Translations under genes and position numbers: made by a program | Shown here: piece after piece, positions 44,073 through 53,252 of the stretch | How the letters are laid out: every line of letters begins with the position of its first letter | Numbering within the stretch: the first letter of the stretch is position 1 | Source: Photorhabdus cinerea | GTDB lineage: Bacteria; Pseudomonadota; Gammaproteobacteria; Enterobacterales; Enterobacteriaceae | DNA: 64,000 nt | Assembly (NCBI RefSeq): GCF_011189575.1 | Contig: NZ_PUJW01000006.1 | Coordinates: 162,221 to 226,220 of the forward strand | Direction of reading: 5' to 3' | Notes under the pieces: generated by a model | What the model was told of the DNA's origin: nothing | Database searches by the model: none | The model's input: the letters and a program-made list of their open reading frames with translations, nothing else

Positions 44073-44957
44073 ATGAGTTTTTTTCACGCTAATCAGCGAG
44101 AGGCGCTGAATCAGAATCTGGCTGAACTGGAAGGGCAGATCCGTGTTTCATTTGAATTCTTTCCACCGCGTACAGTAGAGATGGAAAAAACCCTGTGGAA
44201 ATCCATTGGCCGACTGAGCACCCTTAAGCCTAAATTTGTTTCCGTTACTTATGGTGCTAACTCTGGTGAACGTGATCGAACCCATAGCATTATCAAGGGA
44301 ATAAAAGAAAAAACGGGTCTTGAGGCGGCCCCACACCTTACTTGCATTGATGCCAGCCGTGATGAATTGCGCAAAATAGCCCGTGATTACTGGAATAATG
44401 GTATTCGTCATATTGTGGCTTTACGTGGTGATTTACCGGATAACAGTGAAAAACCCAAAATGTACGGGGTTGATCTGGTTGAGTTACTTAAGGAAGAAGC
44501 TGATTTTGATATTTCAGTTGCTGCATATCCTGAAGTTCATCCTGAAGCGAAAAGTTCCCAAGCTGATTTGATTAGCCTGAAACGGAAAATTGATGCTGGT
44601 GCAAGCCGTGCTATTACTCAATTCTTCTTTGATGTGGAGAGTTATCTGCGTTTTCGTGACCGTTGTGTTGCTGCCGGGATTGATGTGGAAATTGTTCCAG
44701 GAATTCTGCCGGTATCTAACTTCCGTCAGCTTCAGCGTTTTGCTGTAATGACCAATGTTCGTATTCCGAGCTGGATGACCAGAATGTTTGATGGGTTAGA
44801 TTATGATCCTGAAAGTTCTAATCTGGTTGGTGCTTCTATTGCAATGGATATGGTGAAGATTTTAAGCCGTGAAGGTGTGAAAGATTTCCACTTTTATACC
44901 TTGAACCGTGCGGAACTGAGTTATGCAATCTGTCATACTTTGGGTGTTCGTCCTTAA
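44073..44957 (+). CDS. metF: 5,10-methylenetetrahydrofolate reductase
   Basis: FAD enzyme making 5-methyltetrahydrofolate for methionine synthesis. The ATG at 44073 (MSFFHANQREALNQNLAEL) gives 294 residues (E. coli 296). The catalytic Glu is in VSFEFFPPRT, and FVSVTYGANSG, RGDLPDNSEKP and ITQFFFDVESYLRFRDRC are family motifs. A GAGGTG ribosome site precedes the start. Confidence 0.98.
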   Translation: MSFFHANQREALNQNLAELEGQIRVSFEFFPPRTVEMEKTLWKSIGRLSTLKPKFVSVTYGANSGERDRTHSIIKGIKEKTGLEAAPHLTCIDASRDELRKIARDYWNNGIRHIVALRGDLPDNSEKPKMYGVDLVELLKEEADFDISVAAYPEVHPEAKSSQADLISLKRKIDAGASRAITQFFFDVESYLRFRDRCVAAGIDVEIVPGILPVSNFRQLQRFAVMTNVRIPSWMTRMFDGLDYDPESSNLVGASIAMDMVKILSREGVKDFHFYTLNRAELSYAICHTLGVRP

Positions 44958-44977
44958 TAGTTAATCGTTAATCGTTG

Positions 44978-45016
44978 GCTCTTACTAAGAAAAACGCTTA
45001 GTAAGAGCATCTTTTT
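44978..45016 (+). terminator. metF terminator
   Basis: GCTCTTACTAAG and CTTAGTAAGAGC form a 12-bp perfect stem around 7 bases, followed by ATCTTTTTT. Confidence 0.95.
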
Positions 45017-45408
45017 TGCGGCCTTACTTCGATAAAGGATAAACTTTCATTTGTTTATAGGACAATAAGATTAATATATTTAAATATAATGTGTTTATGT
45101 TTCTGATGATCTGAATTCCTTTCAGAGTTCATCGGAGATTAGTTATTGGTCGCGAATAGTTTTTTCATTAGCGAAATAAAGCGTTATACCTATCTATTTA
45201 TAGACCATTACCTTTGGGATAGGTTCTTATTTGCTTAATAGAGCGTCATTGAATTATCGCGGCATGCAATGATGAAGAAGAGATGCTCAAGATACTTGAA
45301 TTTGTCATGCAGAGTCACTGAGGATAAACCATCGGCGTCAATATCTGTGCGTAAAAATGAACAAGGGCGGTTTTCCGGCCCTTGCAGATTTAAGTGAATT
45401 TCAGCAGG
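45017..45408. other. Non-coding region before the secreted-protein pair
   Basis: About 390 AT-rich bases with no supported gene. The last part (45362-45384) is the terminator of the leftward secreted-protein gene. Confidence 0.6.
45362..45384 (-). terminator. Terminator of secreted-protein gene copy 1
   Basis: CAAGGGC and GCCCTTG pair around 9 bases; the minus-strand read-out continues TTCATTTTT. A closely matching hairpin lies at 46263-46283 after copy 2. Confidence 0.75.
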
Positions 45409-45993
45409 TTAAAGAATGCTAATCTGTACTGACATGGTATTTTGAGGCCAATTAGCAGAAGTGTTCTGGTATCTGAAGATACCATTCTGGTAACCGTCTA
45501 GGATGTATTCCTTAAGGAAGCCAGCCACAATTTGGCCTCCAGCACACGGCCAAGTGTAGTACCCGTTTGTAATGCAAACTGGCGTAGAAGAGTACAGCGA
45601 GTATGGCAGCATACCGCTGTTCATCCAAGCAAAGGAATTGTATCCGTAGCCAATTTCCAGAACGGCGGCGCGGAGCTGTTGCCCTCCGTGATTGCAGTTC
45701 GTTACCGGCAAGTTGGAAGTGTATTCCCATCCGCAATTCGTCGAGCCAACGGCATAGACCCACATATTGGTGAGCGGAGGTGCTGGGATGTAAGCTAGCT
45801 CAGATTTAGTGTTGAGCTCTTTCTCTTCGACCCGGATGGGATTCTCAGGGTTAGGCAGCAGCGGTGATTGCGCTGTCAGAGCATTTTGAGCAGCAGGGAC
45901 CTCCTTCAGTTGTTCTGTTTGGGTTTGGGCATAGGCATTAACGCCAAACAAGGAAGCAAGAGATAACAAAATGGCAAATTTATTTTTCTTCAT
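45409..45993 (-). CDS. Small secreted protein of unknown function, copy 1 (possibly DUF4879/YolA-like)
   Basis: Exported protein of 194 residues. A clear signal peptide (MKKNKFAILLSLASLFGVNAYA, cleavage after residue 22) leads to a variable spacer (about 23-75) and a conserved domain beginning PPLTNMWVYAVGSTNCGWEY. Four cysteines in the mature part (NCGWEY, TNCNHGG, VCITNGYY, PCAGG) could form two disulfides in the periplasm or outside. The fold pattern recalls the DUF4879 family, but that is from memory of the motif and not verified. It is the downstream member of a tandem duplication. Confidence 0.75.
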   Translation of the reverse strand: MKKNKFAILLSLASLFGVNAYAQTQTEQLKEVPAAQNALTAQSPLLPNPENPIRVEEKELNTKSELAYIPAPPLTNMWVYAVGSTNCGWEYTSNLPVTNCNHGGQQLRAAVLEIGYGYNSFAWMNSGMLPYSLYSSTPVCITNGYYTWPCAGGQIVAGFLKEYILDGYQNGIFRYQNTSANWPQNTMSVQISIL

Positions 45994-46308
45994 GATTTAA
46001 TCCTCTTAGAAATGGAAGAGCACAATTCTAGGGAAGTGAGCAAAAATCACATTATCAAATTTTATTTATGTAATTAGAGGGGGTTAGTCTGTCATGGGCG
46101 CGTCTTTGCTTATCTCATCGCGGAACAGGGCTGGGTAAATTATAAGGAATTATTCTTTAACAAAACTGTGGAATTTTCTCCCTAAATTCTCATTTAGAGC
46201 GAAGCAAACTTTTAGGATTAGGGAAAGATAGATAGCCAATAACCCATAGGGCTGACAATGAAAAGGGCGGTTTTCCGCCCCTTACAGATTTAAGCTAATT
46301 TCAGCAGG
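45994..46308. other. Spacer between duplicated secreted-protein genes
   Basis: The 90 bases next to copy 1 are nearly the same as those upstream of copy 2 and hold its ribosome site (AAGAGGA read on the minus strand), a TAGAAT -10 candidate and a GTGA-N7-TCAC dyad (46036-46050). Near 46263-46283 is the terminator of copy 2. No other gene is seen. Confidence 0.6.
46263..46283 (-). terminator. Terminator of secreted-protein gene copy 2
   Basis: AAGGGCGG pairs with CCGCCCCTT (one extra C) around TTTT; the minus-strand transcript then reads TTTTCATTG. Confidence 0.7.
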
Positions 46309-46890
46309 TTAAAGAATGTTAATCTGCACGGACATGGTATTCCAAGGCGAATTAGTGGAAGTGTTCTGGTACCTGAAGGTACCATTCTGGTTGCCGTCGA
46401 GGTTGTATTCATTAAGGAAACCAACCACAGTTTGGCCAGCAGTGCACGGCCAAGTGTAGTATCCGTTCGTAATACAAACTGTTTGAGAAGAGTACGTCGC
46501 TGATTTAGGCAGTATACCCCCATTCATCCAAGCAATGGGGTTGACCCCGTAGCCAATTTCCAGAACGGCGGCACGGAGCTGCTGTCCTCCGTGATCGCAG
46601 GTCGTCGCAAACAAGTTGGAAGTGTATTCCCATCCGCAATTCGTTGAACCAACGGCATAGACCCACATATTGGTTAGCGCAGGTGCGGGAGCATGAACAG
46701 ACCCATCCTCGATTTTGAGATTCTGCTCTTCGGCTCGGATGGGACTTTTAGCGTTAGGCAGTAGCTGGGATTGCTCTATTAGGACTTTTTGAGCAGCCGG
46801 GACTGCTGGCAGTTGCTCTGTTTGGGCATAAGCATTAACACCAAACAAGGAAGCAAGAGATAGCAAAATGGCAAGTTTATTTTTCTTCAT
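46309..46890 (-). CDS. Small secreted protein of unknown function, copy 2 (possibly DUF4879/YolA-like)
   Basis: Paralogue of the 45409-45993 gene, 193 residues, with an almost identical signal peptide (MKKNKLAILLSLASLFGVNAYA) and conserved domain (ALTNMWVYAVGSTNCGWEY onward). The spacer between them (about residues 30-75) differs most, as do the MNGGILPKSATYSS loop and the C-terminal NTSTNSPWNT. All four mature cysteines are kept. Each copy has its own ribosome site, upstream dyad and terminator, so they look like separately transcribed units. Confidence 0.75.
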   Translation of the reverse strand: MKKNKLAILLSLASLFGVNAYAQTEQLPAVPAAQKVLIEQSQLLPNAKSPIRAEEQNLKIEDGSVHAPAPALTNMWVYAVGSTNCGWEYTSNLFATTCDHGGQQLRAAVLEIGYGVNPIAWMNGGILPKSATYSSQTVCITNGYYTWPCTAGQTVVGFLNEYNLDGNQNGTFRYQNTSTNSPWNTMSVQINIL

Positions 46891-47202
46891 GATTTAACCC
46901 TCTTAGAAATGGAAAAATACAATTCTAGGGAAGTGAGAAAAAATCACATCATCAAACTTTATTTATGTAATTGGTGAGAATTAATCTGGCGTTATTGCAT
47001 ATTTTCTTGCCCTGTTGCGGAAAAAGGGTTGGATAAATGATAAGAGATTTTTCTCAAATCAGGCTTGGACGGGTGAGAAATAGTTTCTTTTTCGTTGTCT
47101 ATTGAGCACATTTTATATGAGATTGCCTGGGGAAAAAGATACCAGTACTGTGCTCAATAATGTCATTATCGTTGCGCGGAGATTGCCTACTACTGACTGT
47201 TA
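46891..47202. other. Intergenic region between copy 2 and ppc
   Basis: The part next to copy 2 repeats the upstream elements of copy 1 (dyad at 46933-46947, TAGAAT -10 candidate). The remainder, up to ppc, shows no gene and no clear terminator. Confidence 0.55.
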
Positions 47203-49839
47203 CTAACCTGTATTGCGCATTCCTGCTGCTATACCAGCAATAGTTACCATCAACGCCTGTTCGAGCTGTGGATCAGGATATTGTTGTTGACGGGAACGTA
47301 GTAATAGTTCTGCCTGTAGGACGTTTAATGGATCGGTATAAACATTACGCAGAGCGATTGATTCTGCAATCCACGGTAAATCTGCCATCAGGTGTTCATC
47401 CTTGGAAATGGCTAATACTATCTTAATATCCGCAGAAAGTTGCTCGCGTAGCCTCTGGCCTAACGGCCATAAGCTCTTATCTACCAAACGATGATCGTAA
47501 TATTCCGTCAACCACAAATCAGCTTTGGCGAAGACCATTTCTAGCATACCAATGCGAGTGGTAAAGAAAGGCCAATCATGGCTCATTTCTGCCAGTACAT
47601 CCTGTTTACCATCATTCACCACTTTTTGTAGCGCAGTGCCTGCACCTAACCAGGCTGGTAACATCAAGCGGTTCTGTGTCCAGGCGAAGATCCACGGGAT
47701 AGCGCGTAGACTTTCTACCCCTCCTGTAGGACGGCGTTTGGCAGGGCGAGAGCCCAAAGGCAGTTTAGCTAATTCCTGTTCTGGTGTTGCCGCGCGGAAA
47801 TAAGGCACAAAATCGGGCTGTTCACGCACATAATCACGATACATCTGGCAAGAAACATCAGACAGGGTATCCATCACCTGATGCCATTCCGGTTTAGGTT
47901 CCGGTGGTGGCAGTAGGTTTGCTTCCAGAATGGCACTGGCATACAACGCTAAGCTACTGATAGTGACCTGTGGAAGACCGAATTTAAAGCGGATCATTTC
48001 ACCTTGTTCGGTTACACGTAGACCTCCTTTCAGACTTCCTGGTGGTTGAGAAAGCAGCGCTGCATGTGCTGGTGCACCGCCGCGGCCAATAGTACCGCCA
48101 CGACCGTGAAACAAAGTCAGTGTGACGCCCTCTTTTTCACAGACTTTGATTAAGGCATCCTGCGCTCGGTATTGCGCCCATGCAGCAGCCATGACTCCGG
48201 CATCTTTTGCTGAGTCAGAATAACCAATCATCACCATCTGTTTATCCTGAATCAGTGAGCGATACCACTTAATATTCATCAATTGCTGAATGACATTGTC
48301 GGCATTATTCAGGTCATCTAGGGTTTCGAACAGTGGGGCAACGGGGAAGGTGAATGGGCAACCGGCTTCTTTCAATAGCAAGTGAACAGCTAATACATCA
48401 GAAGGTGCTTTAGCCATTGAAATAACGTAAGCCGCGATGGCATCTTGAGGGGATTCCGCAATGACTTTACAGGTTGAGAAAACTTCTTGAGTTTCATGGC
48501 TTGGTTGCCAGTTATGTGGAAATAGTGGACGTTTGGAATGCAGCTCATGCAGTAGGAAAGCCTGTTTCTCTTCTTCTGACCAACTGGTGTAGTCACCTAG
48601 TTCCAAATATTGTGTCAATTCAGAAATGGCGGTTGTATGGCGGGCGCTTTCTTGACGCACATCAAGGCGTACCAGAGATAGGCCAAAACAACGGATGCGG
48701 CGCAAGATATCTAATAATTGACCATTGGCAATGATTTCCATCCCACAGGTTCTTAATGACTGATAACAGGCGTAAAGTGGTTGCCAGAGCTGTTCATTAT
48801 CCACCAGCAAATCAGTTGGTGGCAGAACTTGCTCTCCTGTCAGTTGTTTCTCTAAATAGGTCAGCGTATTGCTGAGTTGTGTCCGCAGTTTTTTAGCGAT
48901 TTCTCGATAAGGTTCCAGAACTTCATCACCACCTGCCAGTTTACGAACTTCTGGTGTACATTCGGACATGGATAGTTCAGAAACCAGAACCTGAATATCT
49001 TTCAGGAATAGATCGGCTGCTTTCCAGCGGCTAAGTAGTAACACATGGCGAGTCACTTCAGCCGTTACGTTTGGATTACCATCTCGGTCGCCGCCCATCC
49101 AGGAAGTAAAGCGGATAGGTACCGCTTCGACCGGTAGGCTATAATTGATTGACTCTTCCAGTTGTTCATTGAATTCACGTAGGAATGCTGGAACACCCTC
49201 CCACAAACTGTTTTCCACCATCGCGAATCCCCATTTAGCTTCATCAATTGGGGTAGGACGGATTTTGCGGATTTCATCGGTATGCCATGACTGAGCAACT
49301 AACTGGCGCAGACGGCGCATAATGTTGTTACGTTCATAATCCGCCAGATCATCGTGGTCTAATTGCGACAGACAGGTGTTAACTGCTACCAGCTTATGGA
49401 TCAATGTACGACGTGCGATTTCAGTTGGGTGAGCGGTGAGAACTAGTTCAATAGACAGTTCATTTACTGCTTTTTTCAGGTCGTCGTTATTGAAGTTTTT
49501 TTCTTTTAAGTGAGTGAATAATTTCGCTAATGCAACCGGGTTGCTGGCAGCTTCACCGTGTGGGGAGATGCTGTGATACTGTTCTGCGACGTTTGTCAGG
49601 TTGAGAAATTGGTTGAAAGCGCGGGCCACTGGCAACAGTTCATCATTAGATAGGTTTTGTAATGTAGATAATAGCTGCTGGCGGTGTTCTTCATTGCCGG
49701 CGCGGGATGATTTGGATAATTTACGGATATTCTCGACTTTGTCGAGAATATCTTCCCCTAGCGCTTCTTTGATCGTGTCTCCGAGCAGCTTACCTAGCAT
49801 GCTGACATTACTGCGCATTGCGGAATATTGTTGGTTCAT
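47203..49839 (-). CDS. ppc: Phosphoenolpyruvate carboxylase
   Basis: Anaplerotic enzyme making oxaloacetate from PEP and bicarbonate. I choose the ATG at 49839 (MNQQYSAMRSNVSMLGKLLG), giving 878 residues (E. coli 883); a longer in-frame start exists but its 31 extra residues are not conserved. Active-site motifs: VLTAHPTEIARR (His near 138), MGGDRDGNPNVT, VMIGYSDSAKDAGVMAA, FHGRGGTIGRGGAPAHAA and the invariant C-terminal AGMRNTG. Confidence 0.98.
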   Translation of the reverse strand: MNQQYSAMRSNVSMLGKLLGDTIKEALGEDILDKVENIRKLSKSSRAGNEEHRQQLLSTLQNLSNDELLPVARAFNQFLNLTNVAEQYHSISPHGEAASNPVALAKLFTHLKEKNFNNDDLKKAVNELSIELVLTAHPTEIARRTLIHKLVAVNTCLSQLDHDDLADYERNNIMRRLRQLVAQSWHTDEIRKIRPTPIDEAKWGFAMVENSLWEGVPAFLREFNEQLEESINYSLPVEAVPIRFTSWMGGDRDGNPNVTAEVTRHVLLLSRWKAADLFLKDIQVLVSELSMSECTPEVRKLAGGDEVLEPYREIAKKLRTQLSNTLTYLEKQLTGEQVLPPTDLLVDNEQLWQPLYACYQSLRTCGMEIIANGQLLDILRRIRCFGLSLVRLDVRQESARHTTAISELTQYLELGDYTSWSEEEKQAFLLHELHSKRPLFPHNWQPSHETQEVFSTCKVIAESPQDAIAAYVISMAKAPSDVLAVHLLLKEAGCPFTFPVAPLFETLDDLNNADNVIQQLMNIKWYRSLIQDKQMVMIGYSDSAKDAGVMAAAWAQYRAQDALIKVCEKEGVTLTLFHGRGGTIGRGGAPAHAALLSQPPGSLKGGLRVTEQGEMIRFKFGLPQVTISSLALYASAILEANLLPPPEPKPEWHQVMDTLSDVSCQMYRDYVREQPDFVPYFRAATPEQELAKLPLGSRPAKRRPTGGVESLRAIPWIFAWTQNRLMLPAWLGAGTALQKVVNDGKQDVLAEMSHDWPFFTTRIGMLEMVFAKADLWLTEYYDHRLVDKSLWPLGQRLREQLSADIKIVLAISKDEHLMADLPWIAESIALRNVYTDPLNVLQAELLLRSRQQQYPDPQLEQALMVTIAGIAAGMRNTG

Positions 49840-50121
49840 GTGAATCTTGGCCTTTATTGCTGGCAGAATGTTGATTCTGTTCCTGTAGAAAAATTTTAGT
49901 AAAGTGGCGTAAAATTGTTTTTGTGACGCCACAGTTTTGCACTTACCCTAAGCATGATATTCATATCAGAAAATAATCAGTTTGGGAGAAATTTCTAAAA
50001 TTTAATGACCGGTTATGTTCTATAAGTATTACTTATATGCCAGAAAGCTTAGGAAACGTGCTTTTGTTGCTTGCTCTAATGTTTGAGTCCCCCTGATTTT
50101 TAGGGGGACACGTTGAAACAA
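49840..50121. other. ppc promoter region and argE 3' end
   Basis: It contains the ppc leader (minus strand) and the terminator of argE at 50087-50109. No gene is seen. Confidence 0.6.
50087..50109. terminator. Terminator downstream of argE
   Basis: GTCCCCCT and AGGGGGAC form a perfect 8-bp stem around GATTTTT. Confidence 0.8.
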
Positions 50122-51279
50122 TTAATTATTGTTCAGACAAAAATGATCGACTAATTGAGAAATTATCTTTCTGGTAGGTTCAATGAATGACATATCAATA
50201 AATTCATCTGGCTGGTGTGCCTGCTCAATAGAGCCTGGGCCAAGGACTAAAGTTGGACATAATTCTTGAATGAATGGCGCTTCGGTACAGTAGTTCACTG
50301 TTTCAGCTCTACGGCCTAGCAGTTTTTCTATTACATCGACCATCTTGTGGTCTGTTGGGCATTCATAACCAGGAATGGGGGGATGTAATTCATTGATAGT
50401 CAGACGGCCAGGCCACCGTTGTTTCACTGGTTCCAAGGCTTCATTTAACAGTCCATTCAAATCTTGTAACGTCAGCCCTGGCAACGGGCGAATATCCATA
50501 TGCAATTCACAATGTGCACAAATACGGTTCACCGCGTCACCTCCATGAATATAGCCGAAGTTCATTGTCGGGTATGGAATGGCAAATGCTGGATTGTTGT
50601 AACGCTCTTTGAGCGTATTGCGTAACTCAATCAGATGACCAATAGATTCATGCATCAAATCAATGGCGTTTATCCCACGGGCTGGATCACTAGAGTGTCC
50701 TGATTGGCCGATAATGCGGATAGCGTTCGATAAGTGTCCTTTGTGTGCACAGATAGGCTGCAATGATGTTGGTTCGCCGATAATGGCGAAATCTGGCTGG
50801 ATAGTTGCACTTGCTGCAAAATAACGAGCACCAGCCATTGTTGTTTCTTCATCTGCGGTAGCTAGAATGTACAGTGGACGGGTCATCTTACTGACATCAA
50901 TATCTCGCAAGGCATCAATGATAAAAGCGAAAAAGCCTTTCATATCTGCTGTACCCAACCCGTACAGTTTGTTATCGCGTTCTGTTAGGGTGAAAGGATC
51001 TTTAGTCCAGAGTCCTTCGTCAAAAGGTACGGTATCAGTGTGTCCACACAGCAGTAACCCACCTGGGCCACTTCCCAGAGTCGCCAGTAAATTATATTTT
51101 CCGTGGATTTCGGGTACGGGCTGTATCTCAATCTCGAAACCAATTTCCTTTAACCAGCTTGCCAGAAGGTTGATTAAAGGCTCATTACTTTGATCAATGC
51201 TGGCATCGCTAGCACTGATAGATGGAGTAGCGATTATCTGCCGAAATATCTCAATAAATGGAGGTAATTTAATGTTCAC
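50122..51279 (-). CDS. argE: Acetylornithine deacetylase
   Basis: M20 zinc peptidase-type enzyme releasing ornithine from N-acetylornithine. It has 385 residues (E. coli 383). Metal and active-site segments: LLLCGHTDTVPFDEG (about 75), GTADMKGFFAFI (about 108) and TADEETTMAGARYF (about 140). It is divergent from argC across a 102-base control region with ARG boxes. Confidence 0.97.
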   Translation of the reverse strand: MNIKLPPFIEIFRQIIATPSISASDASIDQSNEPLINLLASWLKEIGFEIEIQPVPEIHGKYNLLATLGSGPGGLLLCGHTDTVPFDEGLWTKDPFTLTERDNKLYGLGTADMKGFFAFIIDALRDIDVSKMTRPLYILATADEETTMAGARYFAASATIQPDFAIIGEPTSLQPICAHKGHLSNAIRIIGQSGHSSDPARGINAIDLMHESIGHLIELRNTLKERYNNPAFAIPYPTMNFGYIHGGDAVNRICAHCELHMDIRPLPGLTLQDLNGLLNEALEPVKQRWPGRLTINELHPPIPGYECPTDHKMVDVIEKLLGRRAETVNYCTEAPFIQELCPTLVLGPGSIEQAHQPDEFIDMSFIEPTRKIISQLVDHFCLNNN

Positions 51280-51304
51280 TGTTGACAGCCTTTATTCATG
51301 ATAG

Positions 51305-51343
51305 TATCAATATTCATGCATTTTTTTTGAATAAAAATACATT
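51305..51343. promoter_or_regulatory. Two ArgR ARG boxes between argE and argC
   Basis: The 18-mer at 51326-51343 fits the ARG box pattern (TGAAT-4 nt-ATACA, one mismatch in the core). A second, weaker 18-mer lies at 51305-51322 (TCAAT-4 nt-ATGCA), with the canonical 3-base spacer between them. Paired boxes with this spacing bind the ArgR hexamer in enterics. Confidence 0.8.
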
Positions 51344-51381
51344 ATCCCGTTTAAATACTGAACACAAGGTAAAGATATCTT

Positions 51382-52386
51382 ATGTTGAATACGCTGGTTG
51401 TTGGTGCAAGTGGTTATACCGGAGCAGAACTGGCAGCATATCTGCATCGTCACCCGCATACAAATCTGATTGGACTGATGGTTTCTGCCCAAAGTGTTGA
51501 TGCTGATAAATGCTTCTCAGATTTACATCCACAGTATAAAGGCATCATTGATCTGCCATTGCAACCACTTACTGACATCACTGATGTTGCTAAAGGAGTT
51601 GATGTGGTTTTCCTTGCCACTGCCCATGAGGTCAGTCATGACATTGTGCCTGTGTTTCTGGCAGCTGGTTGCATAGTGTTCGATCTTTCCGGTGCCTATC
51701 GCGTACAAAACACGCAGATTTATCAACAATACTATGGATTTAAACATAAACATATTCAATGGTTAGAACAAGCTGTATATGGACTTGCTGAATGGCAGGC
51801 TGAAAAAGTCAAACAGGCCCAGTTGATTGCCATTCCGGGGTGCTATCCAACGGTTTCTCAACTTTCCCTGAAGCCACTACTGGAAAATGGCTTGCTAGAT
51901 ACCAACTACTGGCCGGTGATTAATGCCACTAGTGGCGTGAGTGGGGCAGGGCGGAAGGCTACCATGACTAACAGTTTCTGTGAGGTTAGCTTGCAACCTT
52001 ATGGGATATTTACCCATCGTCATCAACCAGAGATTGAAGAACATCTGGGTACCAGAGTGATTTTTACTCCACATCTTGGGAATTTCGTGCGGGGTATTTT
52101 GGCCACAATTACCTGTAAATTGAAGCCAGGTGTTACCTCTGGGCAGATTAATGAGGCTTATCAACAGGCATATAAAGATAAGCCATTAGTGCGGCTCTAC
52201 AGTAAAGGGGTGCCGGCGCTGAAATCGGTTGTTGGATTGCCGTTCTGTGATATCGGTTTTGTTGTACAGGGTGATCACCTGGTTATTGTGGGTACTGAGG
52301 ATAATCTCTTGAAAGGTGCATCAGCTCAGGCAGTTCAGTGTATGAATATACGTTTTGGGTTTGAAGAAACTCAGGCATTACTTTAA
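51382..52386 (+). CDS. argC: N-acetyl-gamma-glutamyl-phosphate reductase
   Basis: NADPH-dependent third step of arginine synthesis. It has 334 residues (E. coli 334). The dinucleotide motif is VVGASGYTGAELA (residues 5-17), and the catalytic cysteine lies in AIPGCYPTVSQLSL (about residue 154). It is the first gene of argCBGH. Confidence 0.97.
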   Translation: MLNTLVVGASGYTGAELAAYLHRHPHTNLIGLMVSAQSVDADKCFSDLHPQYKGIIDLPLQPLTDITDVAKGVDVVFLATAHEVSHDIVPVFLAAGCIVFDLSGAYRVQNTQIYQQYYGFKHKHIQWLEQAVYGLAEWQAEKVKQAQLIAIPGCYPTVSQLSLKPLLENGLLDTNYWPVINATSGVSGAGRKATMTNSFCEVSLQPYGIFTHRHQPEIEEHLGTRVIFTPHLGNFVRGILATITCKLKPGVTSGQINEAYQQAYKDKPLVRLYSKGVPALKSVVGLPFCDIGFVVQGDHLVIVGTEDNLLKGASAQAVQCMNIRFGFEETQALL

Positions 52387-52411
52387 TTATTGGCGTGAGG
52401 GAGTAGAGCAG

Positions 52412-53185
52412 ATGGAACCTTTAGTCATAAAGTTAGGTGGCGTGTTACTGGATAATGAAGAAGCACTGGAACGTGTGTTTACTGCATTACAAGAGTATCG
52501 GAAAACACACAAACGTCAGTTGGTTATTGTTCATGGTGGTGGTTATCTGGTAGATGAAATGATGCAGAAGTTGCAACTGCCCGTGGTGAAAGAGCTAGGA
52601 TTGCGGGTGACACCGTCCGATCAAATTGGGATTATCACTGGTGCACTGGCAGGTACAGCCAATAAAACTCTGCTGTCGTGGGCGACTAAATATCAGTTGG
52701 CATCAGTTGGATTATATTTAGGCGATGGTAATGTAGTCACAGTTTCCCAACTGAGTGAAGAGCTAGGGCATGTAGGAAAAGCGATGCCAGGTGATGCTAA
52801 CTTGCTGAAAATTTTGCTGGATGCTGGCTATATGCCGATTATCAGTTCAATTGGTGTGACTGATAAAGGGGAACTGATGAATGTGAATGCAGATCAAGCA
52901 GCGACGGCGATAGCTCAAACGTTGTCTGCTGATTTGGTACTGCTGTCTGATGTTAGTGGGATTCTGGATGGTAAAGGGCAGAAGATATCTGACATGAATG
53001 CTCAAAAAGCAGAGCAACTTATTATACAAGGCATCATTACTAACGGCATGATTGTGAAGGTGAATGCAGCTCTAGATGCAGCTAGGACATTAGGTCGCCC
53101 AGTAGATATCGCCAGTTGGCGTCATGCGGACCAACTGACTGCTTTATTTAACGGTATTCCCGTCGGTACTCGTATTCTGGCTTAA
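52412..53185 (+). CDS. argB: Acetylglutamate kinase
   Basis: Second step of arginine synthesis. The ATG at 52412 gives 257 residues (E. coli 258), starting MEPLVIKLGGVLLDNEEAL. VIVHGGGYLVDEMMQKL and the C-terminal ITNGMIVKVNAALDA are amino-acid kinase family motifs. The upstream part of the open frame overlaps argC and is not used. Confidence 0.97.
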   Translation: MEPLVIKLGGVLLDNEEALERVFTALQEYRKTHKRQLVIVHGGGYLVDEMMQKLQLPVVKELGLRVTPSDQIGIITGALAGTANKTLLSWATKYQLASVGLYLGDGNVVTVSQLSEELGHVGKAMPGDANLLKILLDAGYMPIISSIGVTDKGELMNVNADQAATAIAQTLSADLVLLSDVSGILDGKGQKISDMNAQKAEQLIIQGIITNGMIVKVNAALDAARTLGRPVDIASWRHADQLTALFNGIPVGTRILA

Positions 53186-53252
53186 ATCAGTTTGATTAAT
53201 TTTCGGCAAGGCTTTGCTGATGAACAACAACGGAATTTCAAAGGGTAACTTC

